Shown here one piece after another: positions 45,247 to 55,007 of a stretch of 64,000 nucleotides of DNA. Below the pieces are notes generated by a model, which worked only from the letters and a program-made list of their open reading frames with translations, ran no database searches and was not told the DNA's origin. The stretch spans positions 3,968,001 to 4,032,000 of the forward strand of contig CP114060.1 of assembly GCA_026967495.1 (NCBI GenBank), written 5' to 3'. Each line of letters opens with the position of its first letter. Position 1 is the first letter of the stretch. The translations under genes were made by a program, and so were the position numbers. The DNA is from Rouxiella badensis (lineage in GTDB: Bacteria > Pseudomonadota > Gammaproteobacteria > Enterobacterales > Enterobacteriaceae).

Positions 45247-46590
45247 TTACAATACCGGATTCACTGATGCACCGCGGCCAATCCCATAATAGGTAAAACC
45301 ACGTTTTTCGAGTCGATCCGGATCAAACAAATTACGGCCATCAAAAATAACCGGACTCTTTAAAGAGCTTTTCATCAAATCAAAATCGGGGGCGCGGAAA
45401 TTCTGCCACTCTGTACAAATAACCAACGCATCGGCACCTTGTAATGCCGCTTCTTTGGTTCCCATCAGTTCTAAATCGCTGCGGTGACCATAAATACGTT
45501 GAGTTTCATTCATTGCCTCAGGATCGTAGGCTTTAATTTTTGCGCCCGCCGCCCAAAGTTGTTCCATTAGCACTCGGCTCGATGCTTCACGCATATCGTC
45601 GGTGTTCGGCTTAAATGACAGCCCCCAAAGTGCAAAGGTTTTTCCTGCTAGATTTTTACCGAAATGACGTTCAACAAACGTCGGCAGTTTATATTTCTGC
45701 TGAGCATTAACCTGTTCCACTGCCTGAAGCAGTTTTGGCTGATAGCCAATTTGTTCTGAGGTGCGGATCAATGCCTGCACATCTTTCGGGAAACAGGAGC
45801 CGCCATATCCACAGCCTGGATAAATAAAGTGATAGCCGATACGTGAATCGGAACCAATCCCCTGTCGGACTTTCTCGATATCTGCCCCCAATAACTCGGC
45901 AAGATTCGACATTTCATTCATGAAGCTGATTTTGGTGGCCAACATGCAGTTAGCCGCATATTTCGTCAACTCTGCGCTGCGAATGTCCATCACGATCATT
46001 CTGTCGTGATTGCGGTTAAAAGGCTCATACAGCTCGCGAATCGGCTCGATAGCGTCTGGATTATCAGTACCAATTACGATGCGCTCAGGTCGCATGCAGT
46101 CAGCCACCGCAGCCCCCTCTTTCAGAAACTCAGGATTCGAAATAACGTCAAATGAGAGCTTAATACCGCGCTGTTGAAGAGTCTGTCCCATAACCTGACG
46201 CACTTTGTCCGCCGTTCCAACCGGCACGGTAGACTTGTCGATAACAATCTTTGGCGAGGTCATATACTGGGCAATGGTGCGCGCCACGGCGGTTACGTAT
46301 TTCAGGTCAGCCGATCCATCTTCTTCAGGCGGGGTGCCGACGGCAATAAACTGCACCTGAGCATGCGCAACCCCTTCTTCAGCATCAATGCTGAATTTGA
46401 GGCGGCCTGATTCGTAGTTTTGCTTAACCAATGGAGTCAAACCCGGTTCGAAAATCGGTATTTGTCCGTTCTTCAAGTTCTCAACCTTTTTGGCATCCAC
46501 GTCAATGCACAGCACTTCGTGCCCAACTTCTGCCAACACCGCCGCCTGAACCAAGCCAACATAACCTATTCCAAATACGGTGACTTTCAT
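45247..46590 (-). CDS. ugd: UDP-glucose 6-dehydrogenase
   Basis: Oxidises UDP-glucose to UDP-glucuronate with two NAD+. It is 447 residues from ATG 46590 (GGGGAG upstream). The N-terminal Rossmann motif is VFGIGYVGLVQAAVLA. The central segment is LATKISFMNEMSNLAELLGA. The catalytic Cys lies in YPGCGYGGSCFPKDVQAL near residue 268. The C-terminal UDP-binding half carries LWGLSFKPNTDDMREASS. It is longer than the 388-residue E. coli Ugd and resembles the longer class. Upstream (46591-46846) is about 255 bases with a hairpin gtccaacgtgcgttggac at 46720-46737. Confidence 0.95.
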   Translation of the reverse strand: MKVTVFGIGYVGLVQAAVLAEVGHEVLCIDVDAKKVENLKNGQIPIFEPGLTPLVKQNYESGRLKFSIDAEEGVAHAQVQFIAVGTPPEEDGSADLKYVTAVARTIAQYMTSPKIVIDKSTVPVGTADKVRQVMGQTLQQRGIKLSFDVISNPEFLKEGAAVADCMRPERIVIGTDNPDAIEPIRELYEPFNRNHDRMIVMDIRSAELTKYAANCMLATKISFMNEMSNLAELLGADIEKVRQGIGSDSRIGYHFIYPGCGYGGSCFPKDVQALIRTSEQIGYQPKLLQAVEQVNAQQKYKLPTFVERHFGKNLAGKTFALWGLSFKPNTDDMREASSRVLMEQLWAAGAKIKAYDPEAMNETQRIYGHRSDLELMGTKEAALQGADALVICTEWQNFRAPDFDLMKSSLKSPVIFDGRNLFDPDRLEKRGFTYYGIGRGASVNPVL

Positions 46591-46846
46591 GAGCAACTCC
46601 CCAATATTGAAAACTCGCAAGACGATTAAGTAATACGCAAGCGCGGGCTTTTTCCGGATCCTTTGGAATCGCTGCGACGAATATTGGGCGGCAGTATAAC
46701 AGTTTCAAAGGGCTTCGCGACGTCCAACGTGCGTTGGACAAGGAACAAGACCCAAGATTACTCTTGGAAAATAATCCATAAAATCTGAGGGATAAAGCGG
46801 GTTAAGCGGAGTTCTACCCGTTAAAAATCGGCGCTTCGATGAGGGT

Positions 46847-47858
46847 TTATTCAGCAGAAAGCATTAATCTGAGGCGACCACCGGCCCCCAAACCTGACAT
46901 TGCCATGCTTCACAACGCTGACTTACCTGATTGGAGTAAGACGAACCGAGGGTGCCGAGGGGCACTCCGTTACTCAGCTGAATCTGATTTGTGCCGGTAT
47001 TTATGTTGGCATGTAATCCTGCAGAAACCAGAATTAGATTTTTTTGTTCTGCGTTGTAATAACCCATCAACATCGGGAATTGCCCCTCTAAATGGGCCTG
47101 CTTAAACAAATGATTAACCTGTTTCAGCAGCGCAGACATTTGTGGCAGTCGCTGATTTTGATTACTGAGGTGCTCGCGCAGCAGTCCATTGAAGATCGCG
47201 CGCAATAATAAAGCGGCCAATACGCCGTTTTCACTGGCACGGGTCACATCGAGGCAATAAAAGCCCAGATCTTTCGCAGAAAGAGCCGCAATGTCCAGCA
47301 CCAGACCGGCGTTTTGCGCCATAGTCAGTTGGCGGTAGTTAATGCGGCAGTGAGCGAGGGTTTGCTGAACAGGTGGTTGCAACTCTTGCAACAGTCTCGC
47401 AGCCTCATGCGGGTTGCGGCACAGCGCTTCCCAGTCTTGCATCAAATCGCTTTTTTCTAGCGCCTGAGAGGAAAACAGTTTGGGATAAAGGCTGGTTAAT
47501 AGCGCCTCACGAAGGCGATTGAGGTCGTTAACAGGTTTGAGCAGCACGTCTTCTACGCCCAAACGGAGCATAGTCGCGACGTCGGTCATTTTATCCGTGG
47601 CGGAGATAACCAGAACGGGGATCTTGCTCCCCTGCAGGCGGAGGCTTTCAACAAACTCGATGCCGCCCATTTCAGGCATTGCCAAATCACAGAGGATTAA
47701 ATCAGGGGAAACTCCTCAACCAGAGACAAGGCTTCAAGCCCGTTTGCCGCTTCGGTAAAGGTTGCCCCCAACGAACTCACATAGCCTGCCAGTACCGATC
47801 TGAAAACGGCTTCGTCTTCGACGATCAGGATGTGCTTGCTTGTAAGTGGCTTGTCCAT
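46847..47858 (-). CDS. rssB: RpoS proteolysis adaptor / response regulator RssB (two frameshifts)
   Basis: Delivers sigma-S to ClpXP for degradation. Receiver domain: VEDEAVFRSVL and phosphorylation Asp58 in LILCDLAMPEM. The C-terminal PP2C-like effector domain includes VQQTLAHCRINYRQLTMAQN and FYCLDVTRASENGVLAALLL. Two one-base losses break it: in the cccc/gggg run at 47704-47707 (restored EEFPPDLILCDLAMP) and in the five-G/C run near 46882-46886 (restored CQVWGAGGRLRLMLSAE before TAA at 46847). Corrected length is about 338 residues (E. coli 337). ATG 47858 follows GGAGACCCTG. Confidence 0.92.
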
Positions 47859-47955
47859 CAGGGTCTCCCAGAAATTCTTCCCCCTAATAGTGGCCTATAA
47901 AGCGTAATTTTGCCCGTCAGAATTATCAGATAACGCTGGAATGTTGCTAAACCGT

Positions 47956-48866
47956 TCAGAAATGATTGTTTTTAACCAATGGCAGCAGCTGGTCCATCTG
48001 CTTCTCAACCGCCAGTCGCCCCGCCTCAATAGCCTCTTCAGCACGGTGGAAATCAAGGGTAGAAATTTGTGGGCAAAACGGCTGAAGGACCACGTCCGGC
48101 GGATCACCCGCCATACGATAGCGCTTAAGACGATTTTCGAGCACCTGAATAGACGTCGACATGATTTCCATCGCGGTTGGGGTTTGGCTGTTCTGTCTGA
48201 CCACTGGCCGGGCAAGCTTCTGACGAATTTTGTCGCGCCAGTTGAGCTCTTTGACGTCGTCAATGTTGTCGGGATTTGCCTGTACCGACAGCAGATCTTG
48301 CTGCATTAAATGTGCCTCATGCTGTAGATCAACGGCGATAACGATATCCGCCCCCATCGCGCGGGTCAGCGAAACCGGCACCGGATTGACCACCGCACCA
48401 TCAACCAGCCAGTAGCCGTTAAACCACACCGGTGCCAGCAGGCCCGGCATACTGCAGGACGCACGCACTGCCTGATGCAGATCGCCTTTAGTGAGCCAAA
48501 GCTCTCTCCCCGTACTGAGGTTGGTGGCCACCGCACCAAATTTTCGATTACATTGCTCAAAGTCTTCGATGCGCAGCAGCTGAGAGACGGCGTTAAAAAT
48601 CCTCTCGCCGCGCAGCAGACCGCCGCGTCGCCATGAGAAGTCCATCAGCCTTAATACGTCCCAATAGCTAAACGACCTTACCCAGCCTTCCATCGCCGGG
48701 AGACGCCCACTGACGTAGGCCGCACCGACCAATGATCCCACCGAGCATCCCGCCACGATATCGACTTCAATTCCCATCTCATGCAGCGCATTGATCACAC
48801 CAATATGGCTCAACCTTTTGCTGCCCCTGAGTCCAGAGCCAGACCAATTTTCAGCTGTCGTGCCAT
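47956..48866 (-). CDS. rssA: Patatin-like phospholipase family protein RssA (frameshifted)
   Basis: Patatin-fold hydrolase, gene partner of rssB. ATG 48866 (AGGA upstream) gives MARQLKIGLALDSGAAKG and then a stop. Adding one T near 48812 restores KGLSHIGVINALHEMG and the long frame. The nucleophile elbow is AGCSVGSLVGAAY and the catalytic Asp lies in LVDGAVVNP. The oxyanion motif normally reads GSGAAKG; here the first Gly is Asp, close to the indel, so a second error is possible. Corrected length is about 304 residues (E. coli 301). It precedes rssB on the same strand. Confidence 0.9.
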
Positions 48867-49002
48867 TATTTTTCCTATCTCTGCCTGATGACGGAGTATT
48901 TGCCGCCGCTTGTGCGTTGTCACTCGGTGACAATGTTAGGTAACATAACGCCCTTTAGCATTCAATAGCACGCACTGCGCGCTGCCAGTTACCGGAGTTA
49001 AT

Positions 49003-49467
49003 GTGAACAGTTTATGCCCTTGCGGCAGCGAGTCCGAGTTTGAACAATGTTGCCAACCGGCAATCACCGGCGTGCGCCCTGCGGCGACCCCCGAAGCACT
49101 GATGCGTTCACGTTACAGCGCTTACGTGACCGAAAATGCAGACTACCTGATTGCAAGCTGGCACCCTGACTGCCGCGTTCCCGAACTGCGGGCTGCCCTG
49201 CTCGAAGGGTTTGGCTCTACCCACTGGTTGGGGCTGAACGTCGTTGCCACCGCAAAGGGTAAAAGCGCCGATGAAGGTTTCGTTGAGTTCGCTGCACGCT
49301 ATCAGGAAGAGGGCAATCCAGATACCGTGCTAATCCACGAACGTTCACGCTTTCTTCGAGTAAATAAACACTGGTATTATGTCGATGGAATTAAGCCGCA
49401 GGTAGGGAGAAACGATCCTTGCACCTGCGGTTCTGGCAAAAAATATAAGAAGTGCTGCGCAAAATAA
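49003..49467 (+). CDS. ychJ: YchJ family SEC-C motif protein
   Basis: A 154-residue protein (E. coli 152) with a cysteine-rich SEC-C zinc motif at each end: CPCGSESEFEQCC near the N-terminus and DPCTCGSGKKYKKCC at the C-terminus. The middle is an NTF2-like domain (MRSRYSAYVTENADYLIASW). Function unestablished. Translation must begin at the GTG 49003, with GGAG five bases upstream; the overlapping ATG runs straight into a stop. Confidence 0.94.
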   Translation: MNSLCPCGSESEFEQCCQPAITGVRPAATPEALMRSRYSAYVTENADYLIASWHPDCRVPELRAALLEGFGSTHWLGLNVVATAKGKSADEGFVEFAARYQEEGNPDTVLIHERSRFLRVNKHWYYVDGIKPQVGRNDPCTCGSGKKYKKCCAK

Positions 49468-49549
49468 CGCGGCATAATGCCCCAACGCGATAGACGCATA
49501 ATTAACATATTCCCTCAATAATAATGAGGGGGACAGGATTTAGACTCTG

Positions 49550-50398
49550 ATGTCACATCACAACGTTCAAACCAAAGTTTTACGCACTATTTGTCCTGAT
49601 GCTAAAGGGCTGATCGCCAAGATCACCAATATTTGTTACAAGCACGAGCTGAATATCGTGCAGAACAATGAATATGTCGATCACCGCACCGGCCGCTTCT
49701 TCATGCGCACCGAGCTGGAAGGCATCTTTAACGACAACACCTTGTTAGCCGATCTCGACAGCGCGCTGCCGAAAGGTTCCATCCGTGAGCTACAAAGCAC
49801 CGACCGTCGTCGTATCGTCATTTTGGTGACCAAAGAGGCGCATTGCCTGGGCGATCTGCTGATGAAATCCGTCTACGGCGGCCTGGACGTCGAGATTGCG
49901 GCCGTTATCGGTAACCACGACACCCTGCAAACGCTGGTTGAGCGCTTCGATATTCCTTTCCATCTGGTTAGCCACGAAGGTCTGACCCGCGAGCAGCACG
50001 ACAGCGCGATGATGGCGCAGATTGACCAATACCAGCCTGACTATGTGGTACTGGCGAAATATATGCGCGTGTTAACGCCGGGCTTTGTACAGCACTATCC
50101 GAACCAGGTTATCAATATTCACCACTCTTTCCTGCCGGCGTTTATCGGCGCGCGCCCTTACCATCAGGCCTATGAGCGTGGCGTGAAGATCATCGGTGCA
50201 ACGGCGCACTACGTTAATGACAATCTGGATGAAGGCCCAATCATCATGCAGGACGTTATTAATGTCGATCACACTTACACCGCTGACGATATGATGCGTG
50301 CCGGCCGCGACGTTGAAAAGAACGTGCTGAGTCGCGCAATTTATAAAGTTCTTCAGCAGCGCGTATTTGTTTACGGCAACCGTACGGTCATTCTTTAA
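49550..50398 (+). CDS. purU: Formyltetrahydrofolate deformylase
   Basis: Hydrolyses 10-formyl-THF to THF and formate, feeding PurT and balancing one-carbon units. It is 282 residues. An N-terminal ACT domain (VLRTICPDAKGLIAKITNIC, about 10-85) senses methionine/glycine in E. coli. The catalytic formyltransferase fold follows with NIHHSFLPAFIGARPYHQAY (catalytic Asn/His) and GATAHYVNDNLDEGPI (catalytic Asp). It is followed by the tRNA-Tyr gene, as in E. coli. Confidence 0.97.
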   Translation: MSHHNVQTKVLRTICPDAKGLIAKITNICYKHELNIVQNNEYVDHRTGRFFMRTELEGIFNDNTLLADLDSALPKGSIRELQSTDRRRIVILVTKEAHCLGDLLMKSVYGGLDVEIAAVIGNHDTLQTLVERFDIPFHLVSHEGLTREQHDSAMMAQIDQYQPDYVVLAKYMRVLTPGFVQHYPNQVINIHHSFLPAFIGARPYHQAYERGVKIIGATAHYVNDNLDEGPIIMQDVINVDHTYTADDMMRAGRDVEKNVLSRAIYKVLQQRVFVYGNRTVIL

Positions 50399-50402
50399 GC
50401 CT

Positions 50403-50436
50403 GCCGCGGGCGTTTTTGGTTAGTAAAACGCCCGCA
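50403..50436 (+). terminator. Probable terminator of purU
   Basis: The stem gcgggcgtttt/aaaacgcccgc encloses a short loop. No clear T-run follows, so efficiency is uncertain. Confidence 0.6.
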
Positions 50437-50490
50437 CGTGCAAAAAATCGGCATTCGAACCTGTTTTAACTATTTTCTGCGTTTCAAGGC

Positions 50491-50518
50491 TTTACAGCTG
50501 CGTTTCATTTGATATGAT
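50491..50518 (+). promoter_or_regulatory. Promoter of tRNA-Tyr
   Basis: TTTACA (50491-50496) and TATGAT (50513-50518) are 16 bases apart. The GC-rich discriminator GCGCCCCGC follows. The whole arrangement is very like E. coli tyrT, a stringently controlled stable-RNA promoter. Confidence 0.85.
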
Positions 50519-50593
50519 GCGCCCCGCTTACCGCGACAAGCCACGCGGCAGGTACTGAAGTAAAGAGTAAAACAAGAAATCCACGAATTTCGT

Positions 50594-50678
<85 letters not shown>

Positions 50679-50824
50679 TCGCGTTGCCCTCTACAGGTTG
50701 TAAAATTCCTTCAAAGTTTGTCTAAAACACTCGACAGCACATTACGACTTCCCTGTTCTGCAATACCTTAAGCCTGTTAGCTATTCTAGCGGCGATCCTG
50801 TTTCACAGAACCTCCGCCATGCCA

Positions 50825-51883
50825 CTATTTTGCTTTATCGCTTTTGTTCATTGTCGCCTTTAACTTGCCGACGAGTTCACTGCGAAAATCGCCAAGGCGC
50901 GGTTTATCCCCTTCGAGCCACGGCAGCGGACGGCAAAGCTCCATCGTTTTGACGCCCAGACGCGCGGTCAGCAAGCCAGCGCCAATACCCTGTGCCGCAC
51001 GCGCCGAAAGACGGGCCGCTAAGTCTTGCGAGATCCAGTCCATACCAATCTCCCTTACCAGCTCGGTGGCTCCCGCGAACGCAATATTGAGCAATACCAA
51101 ACGGAACAGCCGGATCCGGCTGTAATAGCCCAGCTCTATGCCGTACAAACTGGCAATACGATTAACCAAACGCAGATTTCGCCAGGCGATAAACCCCATA
51201 TCGACCAACGCTAACGGGCTAACGGCAATCATTAGCGCTGATTCTGCGGCTGACTGACTTATCTCGCGACGCGCCTGTCCGTCAAGCACCGGCTGAACCA
51301 GACGCGCATAAAGCTCAACGACTTCACGGTCACTGTGTGTTTCGTGCAGCGAAGCCTGCCAGCGCTGAAGCGCCGGATGACTTTGGTCCAACCCTGCCTG
51401 ACGGGCAAGTTTTTCACAAAATGCGCGTCCCTGACCTAGCGCGTGGCTGTGCAACAGGTCGGTCGCGACGTCGCGCTCATCGGCTCGCTGGCGCAGACGA
51501 TAAAGGCGTCGCCACTCGGTCAGTACCGACCCGACACCGGCCACAACAATCAATCCCCCAGCAGTACAGGCACCGAGCGCAATCCAGTCCTGTTGATTCC
51601 ACGCCTGATGCACCCACTGAACGCCCTGTCCCACTAAGCTTGCAGCAAATACCACCACGCCGAGCCGAACCATTTTACTCCACAAACTGCGGCGCGGTTT
51701 CAACGCTCGGCTGACCACCGCCTCGGCCTGTCCTTCCTGCGCAAGCAACGGGTCAGTATCAGGCACGGCCAGGAAATTCTCGGCCTGCGCACCGTCGAAA
51801 CTTTGTGCCGCCCGGAGCTTATGTTCTTCAGGAGGCTGAATGTTCTGTTCGAAATGAATACGCGGTTTCAGTGGCTCGTTCAT
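50825..51883 (-). CDS. ycjF: YcjF (TIGR01620/DUF697 family) inner membrane protein
   Basis: A 352-residue membrane protein (E. coli 353). Two N-terminal helices are seen (MVRLGVVVFAASLVGQGVQW; LGACTAGGLIVVAGVGSVL), then a DUF697-type C-terminal domain (ALMIAVSPLALVDMGFIAWR). The start overlaps the ycjX stop by four bases (ATGA), so the two are coupled. In Yersinia ycjXF belong to the psp operon. Specific function unknown. Confidence 0.95.
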   Translation of the reverse strand: MNEPLKPRIHFEQNIQPPEEHKLRAAQSFDGAQAENFLAVPDTDPLLAQEGQAEAVVSRALKPRRSLWSKMVRLGVVVFAASLVGQGVQWVHQAWNQQDWIALGACTAGGLIVVAGVGSVLTEWRRLYRLRQRADERDVATDLLHSHALGQGRAFCEKLARQAGLDQSHPALQRWQASLHETHSDREVVELYARLVQPVLDGQARREISQSAAESALMIAVSPLALVDMGFIAWRNLRLVNRIASLYGIELGYYSRIRLFRLVLLNIAFAGATELVREIGMDWISQDLAARLSARAAQGIGAGLLTARLGVKTMELCRPLPWLEGDKPRLGDFRSELVGKLKATMNKSDKAK

Positions 51884-53277
51884 CGCATTTTATCTCCCAG
51901 TAAAAACTCCATCACAGAATCCATTCTGATATGCGGCAACGGCACATCAATGTTCATCTGGCGTGGGCGGAAGTCGTCAAAGTGAAAACCCTGCTGCTCC
52001 CAGAAAGCGTTGCCCGGCAAACGTGAAGGCACCTCACCGGGATAAACCGTCAACGCCTGACCGTCTTCAAGACGGTGCCCTTTGACCGCCGGGATAGACT
52101 GGCCCTGATACTCTACCAGTCCGCTCTCGGTAGCCTGCACAGAAGCAAGCCCGGCGCAGTCCATGCTGATACCTTCGAAGGCGGCGTTTTGCCATGCTTC
52201 TTGCACCAACTGCTGCAACAGAGAAACCAGATTGGCGTGCTGATCGCCGGTGATATGATCGGCCTTGGTGGCGGCAAACATCAGTTTATCGATGCAGGGG
52301 GCAAACAGGCGGCGAAATAGCGTGCGTTTTCCATAGTGAAAACTTTGCATTAGCTGTGTCAGCGCGAGGCGCATGTCGTTAAACGCCTGGGGACCGCTAT
52401 TTAGGGGTTGCAGGCAGTCAACCAGCACTATCTGCCGGTCAAAGCGGATAAAGTGTTCCTTATAGAAGCCTTTAACAATGTTCGAACAGTAGTAGTCGAA
52501 GCGCTGGCGCAGCATGCCCAGATTGCTGTGTTTATCGGCCTGCGCCAACTGGCTGTCGCTAAACTGATGCAGTTCAGGCCATGGGAAAAACTGTAGTGCC
52601 GGTGCACCGGCCAGATCGCCCGGTAACACAAAACGCCCAGGCTGAATAAAATGCAGACCTTCGTCTTTGCAGCGCAGCAGATAAGCCGTGTAGGCCTGTG
52701 CGATGGCCGCCAGCTGATTTTCATCGGCCGGCGCCAGTGGGTCGCACTGGCGGCACAGTGCAAGCCAGGGTGCCGCCCAATCGGCGCGCTGCCCCTGTAA
52801 CAGGCCAGCCATCTGCCGTGACCAGCTCAAATAGTCCTGCTCGAGCATCGGTAAATCCAGCAGCCACTCGCCGGGATAATCGACTATCTCGAGATACAGC
52901 GTCGAGGTATCTTTAAAGTGGCGCAGGAGAGAGTCATTAGAGCGAAAACGCAGCGCAAGACGGATTTCACTCACGCCTCGCGTTGGGGTTGGCCATGCGG
53001 GCGGCGTGCCATAAAGCTGGGCAATGCCTTCGTCGTAGGTAAAACGTGACACGCCAAGGTCACGCTGGGGTACGCGTTTGACTCCCAGCAACCGCTCTTC
53101 GCGCACAGCAGAAAACAGCGGCAATCTTGAGCCGCTGTGAACGTGTAATAACTGATTGACCAATGAGGTAATGAAGGCCGTCTTACCGCTGCGGCTAAGG
53201 CCGGTAACGGCAAGCCGTAGGTGGCGGTCTACCCCACGGTTGACCATAGAAGTGAATTCATTTTGAAGTCTTTTCAT
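51880..53277 (-). CDS. ycjX: YcjX family P-loop (GTPase-like) protein
   Basis: A 465-residue protein, as in E. coli, with the N-terminal P-loop TGLSRSGKTAFITSLV near residue 27. GTP or ATP binding is expected; family knowledge links it to the phage-shock response, and a GTPase role has structural support in relatives. Start ATG 53277 (GGGAGAGCA upstream) gives MKRLQNEFTSMVNRGVDRHL. It overlaps the pspD end by about 20 bases. Confidence 0.95.
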   Translation of the reverse strand: MKRLQNEFTSMVNRGVDRHLRLAVTGLSRSGKTAFITSLVNQLLHVHSGSRLPLFSAVREERLLGVKRVPQRDLGVSRFTYDEGIAQLYGTPPAWPTPTRGVSEIRLALRFRSNDSLLRHFKDTSTLYLEIVDYPGEWLLDLPMLEQDYLSWSRQMAGLLQGQRADWAAPWLALCRQCDPLAPADENQLAAIAQAYTAYLLRCKDEGLHFIQPGRFVLPGDLAGAPALQFFPWPELHQFSDSQLAQADKHSNLGMLRQRFDYYCSNIVKGFYKEHFIRFDRQIVLVDCLQPLNSGPQAFNDMRLALTQLMQSFHYGKRTLFRRLFAPCIDKLMFAATKADHITGDQHANLVSLLQQLVQEAWQNAAFEGISMDCAGLASVQATESGLVEYQGQSIPAVKGHRLEDGQALTVYPGEVPSRLPGNAFWEQQGFHFDDFRPRQMNIDVPLPHIRMDSVMEFLLGDKMR

Positions 53278-53503
53278 TGCTCTCCCTGGCATAACGCCCG
53301 AATACGGCGGTTAACAACCTTCTGACTAAAGGCTCAAGAAACAGAGCCAGCACATAGCGCAGCGGACCTTTACCCAGCAGGCCGAGCACGCGGGCAGCAA
53401 CGCCCGCCGGTGCGAAGGTCAAGACGACCATAATGATAAATTTAAAGGCCTTCTTCAACAGGCCACTGTTTGCTGATACCGCGGCGGCGGATGCATAACG
53501 CAT
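53258..53503 (-). CDS. pspD: Phage shock protein D
   Basis: An 81-residue small protein with one hydrophobic segment (FKFIIMVVLTFAPAGVAARV). The tail LALFLEPLVRRLLTAVFGRY matches the PspD pattern (E. coli 73 residues). It follows pspC and overlaps ycjX, so it lies inside one operon. Role in the psp response is minor or undefined. Confidence 0.88.
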   Translation of the reverse strand: MRYASAAAVSANSGLLKKAFKFIIMVVLTFAPAGVAARVLGLLGKGPLRYVLALFLEPLVRRLLTAVFGRYARESNEKTSK

Positions 53504-53553
53504 AAACTGTCCTCCTGAAAAAGCGTCAAATCGAAAGTGAAAAAGTGATTGGC

Positions 53554-53913
53554 TTAGAGATCCTTGAAGCGGCTGCGTACCCCAAAGGTTTCAGAGGTGA
53601 CATACCGCTCTACCTGCCTCAATCGTTGCTCACTGGCGTTAAGTTCGCGGTCGGCTTCGACCAGCAGGTCATGAGCCGTCACCGGCTGCTCGTCGCCGAA
53701 AATTTCCGACGGAACCGGCTCCAGGAGCCAAGCCAACAGGAAATAGGCCACGACGGTGAACATAAACAGGCCTAAGAACAGCGACAGCACCACAATCAGA
53801 CGCAGCAGTTTGACCGGTACGCCGAGATAGTGCGAGAGCCCGGCGCAGACGCCTTTAAAGACGCCCTCTTCCGGCACACGGTATAGCTTCCTTTGTGACA
53901 GCGTGGTTGACAT
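53554..53913 (-). CDS. pspC: Phage shock protein C
   Basis: Inner membrane sensor that binds PspA and, with PspB, activates the psp response to membrane stress. At 119 residues it equals E. coli. The PspC domain has RKLYRVPEEGVFKGVCAGLS, a membrane helix VVLSLFLGLFMFTVVAYFLL and a C-terminal leucine-zipper-like tail. The start overlaps the pspB stop by one base. Confidence 0.96.
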   Translation of the reverse strand: MSTTLSQRKLYRVPEEGVFKGVCAGLSHYLGVPVKLLRLIVVLSLFLGLFMFTVVAYFLLAWLLEPVPSEIFGDEQPVTAHDLLVEADRELNASEQRLRQVERYVTSETFGVRSRFKDL

Positions 53914-54140
53914 TAAGATTGCCTCCAACCCGGATGCTCGGCATCAAGGATTTCTTCCAGCGCCTGGATCCTTTCGCGCATGCGGCGTGCTTCGCCGGCA
54001 AGTTGCTGTAAATTTTGGTACTCGTTCTGGCTTAACTGACCGCCGTTCTGTGACCGGTTGCTGTAGTGTAGCCACAGCCAAATCGGCGCGACAAATAACA
54101 CAAATATTGTCAGTGGAATGGCTAAAAATAGGACGCTCAT
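53913..54140 (-). CDS. pspB: Phage shock protein B
   Basis: Small inner membrane protein, 75 residues (E. coli 74). N-terminal helix MSVLFLAIPLTIFVLFVAPI followed by a coiled-coil tail (EYQNLQQLAGEARRMRERIQ). It works with PspC to release PspF from PspA. Confidence 0.96.
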   Translation of the reverse strand: MSVLFLAIPLTIFVLFVAPIWLWLHYSNRSQNGGQLSQNEYQNLQQLAGEARRMRERIQALEEILDAEHPGWRQS

Positions 54141-54232
54141 GTCTACTCCTTTAGGTCCTCTAGGACTTTTTGTTTTGAATGCAGCTCGTTTTTAAGAAAG
54201 CGCATTCGCCAACGCGCAATGAACCGCGAACG

Positions 54233-54904
54233 TTAGGCGTCTTTGTTGGCCTGCATTTTAGCCTTCAGCGCCTCAATCTGAGCGCTGATTTCGTCATCGG
54301 CCTTCAGCTCGGCAAACTGCTGGTCGAGACTTTTCTTTTTGCCAATACTCATCGACTCCGCTTCGGCTTCCATGCTGTCGATACGGCGCTCGAAGTGTTC
54401 AAAACGCGCCATCGCTTCATCAATCTTGCCGCTGTCCAACTGGCGACGAACGTCGCGCGAGGAAGAGGCCGCCTGATGACGCAAAGTCAGTGCCTGCTGG
54501 CGCGCACGCGTTTCAGTCAGCTTGCTTTCCAACTCGCCAATTTCAGACTTCATGCGGTCCAGCGTTTCTTCAACCGTGATGACTTCATGTTTAAGCGTAG
54601 CCACCAGCTCGACGAGTTTTTGTTTCTCAATCAGAGCCGCACGCGCCAAATCGTCTTTCTCTTTACGCAGCGCCAGTTCGGCTTTGTCTTGCCACTCTTT
54701 CTGTTGCGCTTCGCCCTGTTCGATGCGGCGGTTCAGCTGTTTCTTCTCGGCCAGCGCACGAGCAGACGTTGAGCGCACCTCCACCAGCGTATCTTCCATT
54801 TCCTGAATCATCAGGCGCACCAACTTCTGGGGATCTTCTGCTTTATCAAGCAGGTTATTAATGTTGGCGTTTACGATGTCAGCAAAGCGAGAAAAAATAC
54901 CCAT
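54233..54904 (-). CDS. pspA: Phage shock protein A
   Basis: Peripheral membrane ESCRT-III-like protein, 223 residues (E. coli 222). It inhibits PspF in unstressed cells and stabilises damaged membranes when assembled. It is almost entirely coiled coil. Amphipathic N-terminus MGIFSRFADIVNANINNLLD, then EDPQKLVRLMIQEMEDTLVE. Start ATG 54904 is preceded by AGGAACGTTGATT. Transcribed from the sigma-54 promoter at 55008-55023. Confidence 0.97.
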   Translation of the reverse strand: MGIFSRFADIVNANINNLLDKAEDPQKLVRLMIQEMEDTLVEVRSTSARALAEKKQLNRRIEQGEAQQKEWQDKAELALRKEKDDLARAALIEKQKLVELVATLKHEVITVEETLDRMKSEIGELESKLTETRARQQALTLRHQAASSSRDVRRQLDSGKIDEAMARFEHFERRIDSMEAEAESMSIGKKKSLDQQFAELKADDEISAQIEALKAKMQANKDA

Positions 54905-55007
54905 AATCAACGTTCCTCTTTGACTTTTCATTTAACGGCCAGCTGGCCGACAGTATCGAGACAATCGCCGAGTCGGCGGCCATTGCTGTTAATCCTGCAT
55001 CAGGTAT

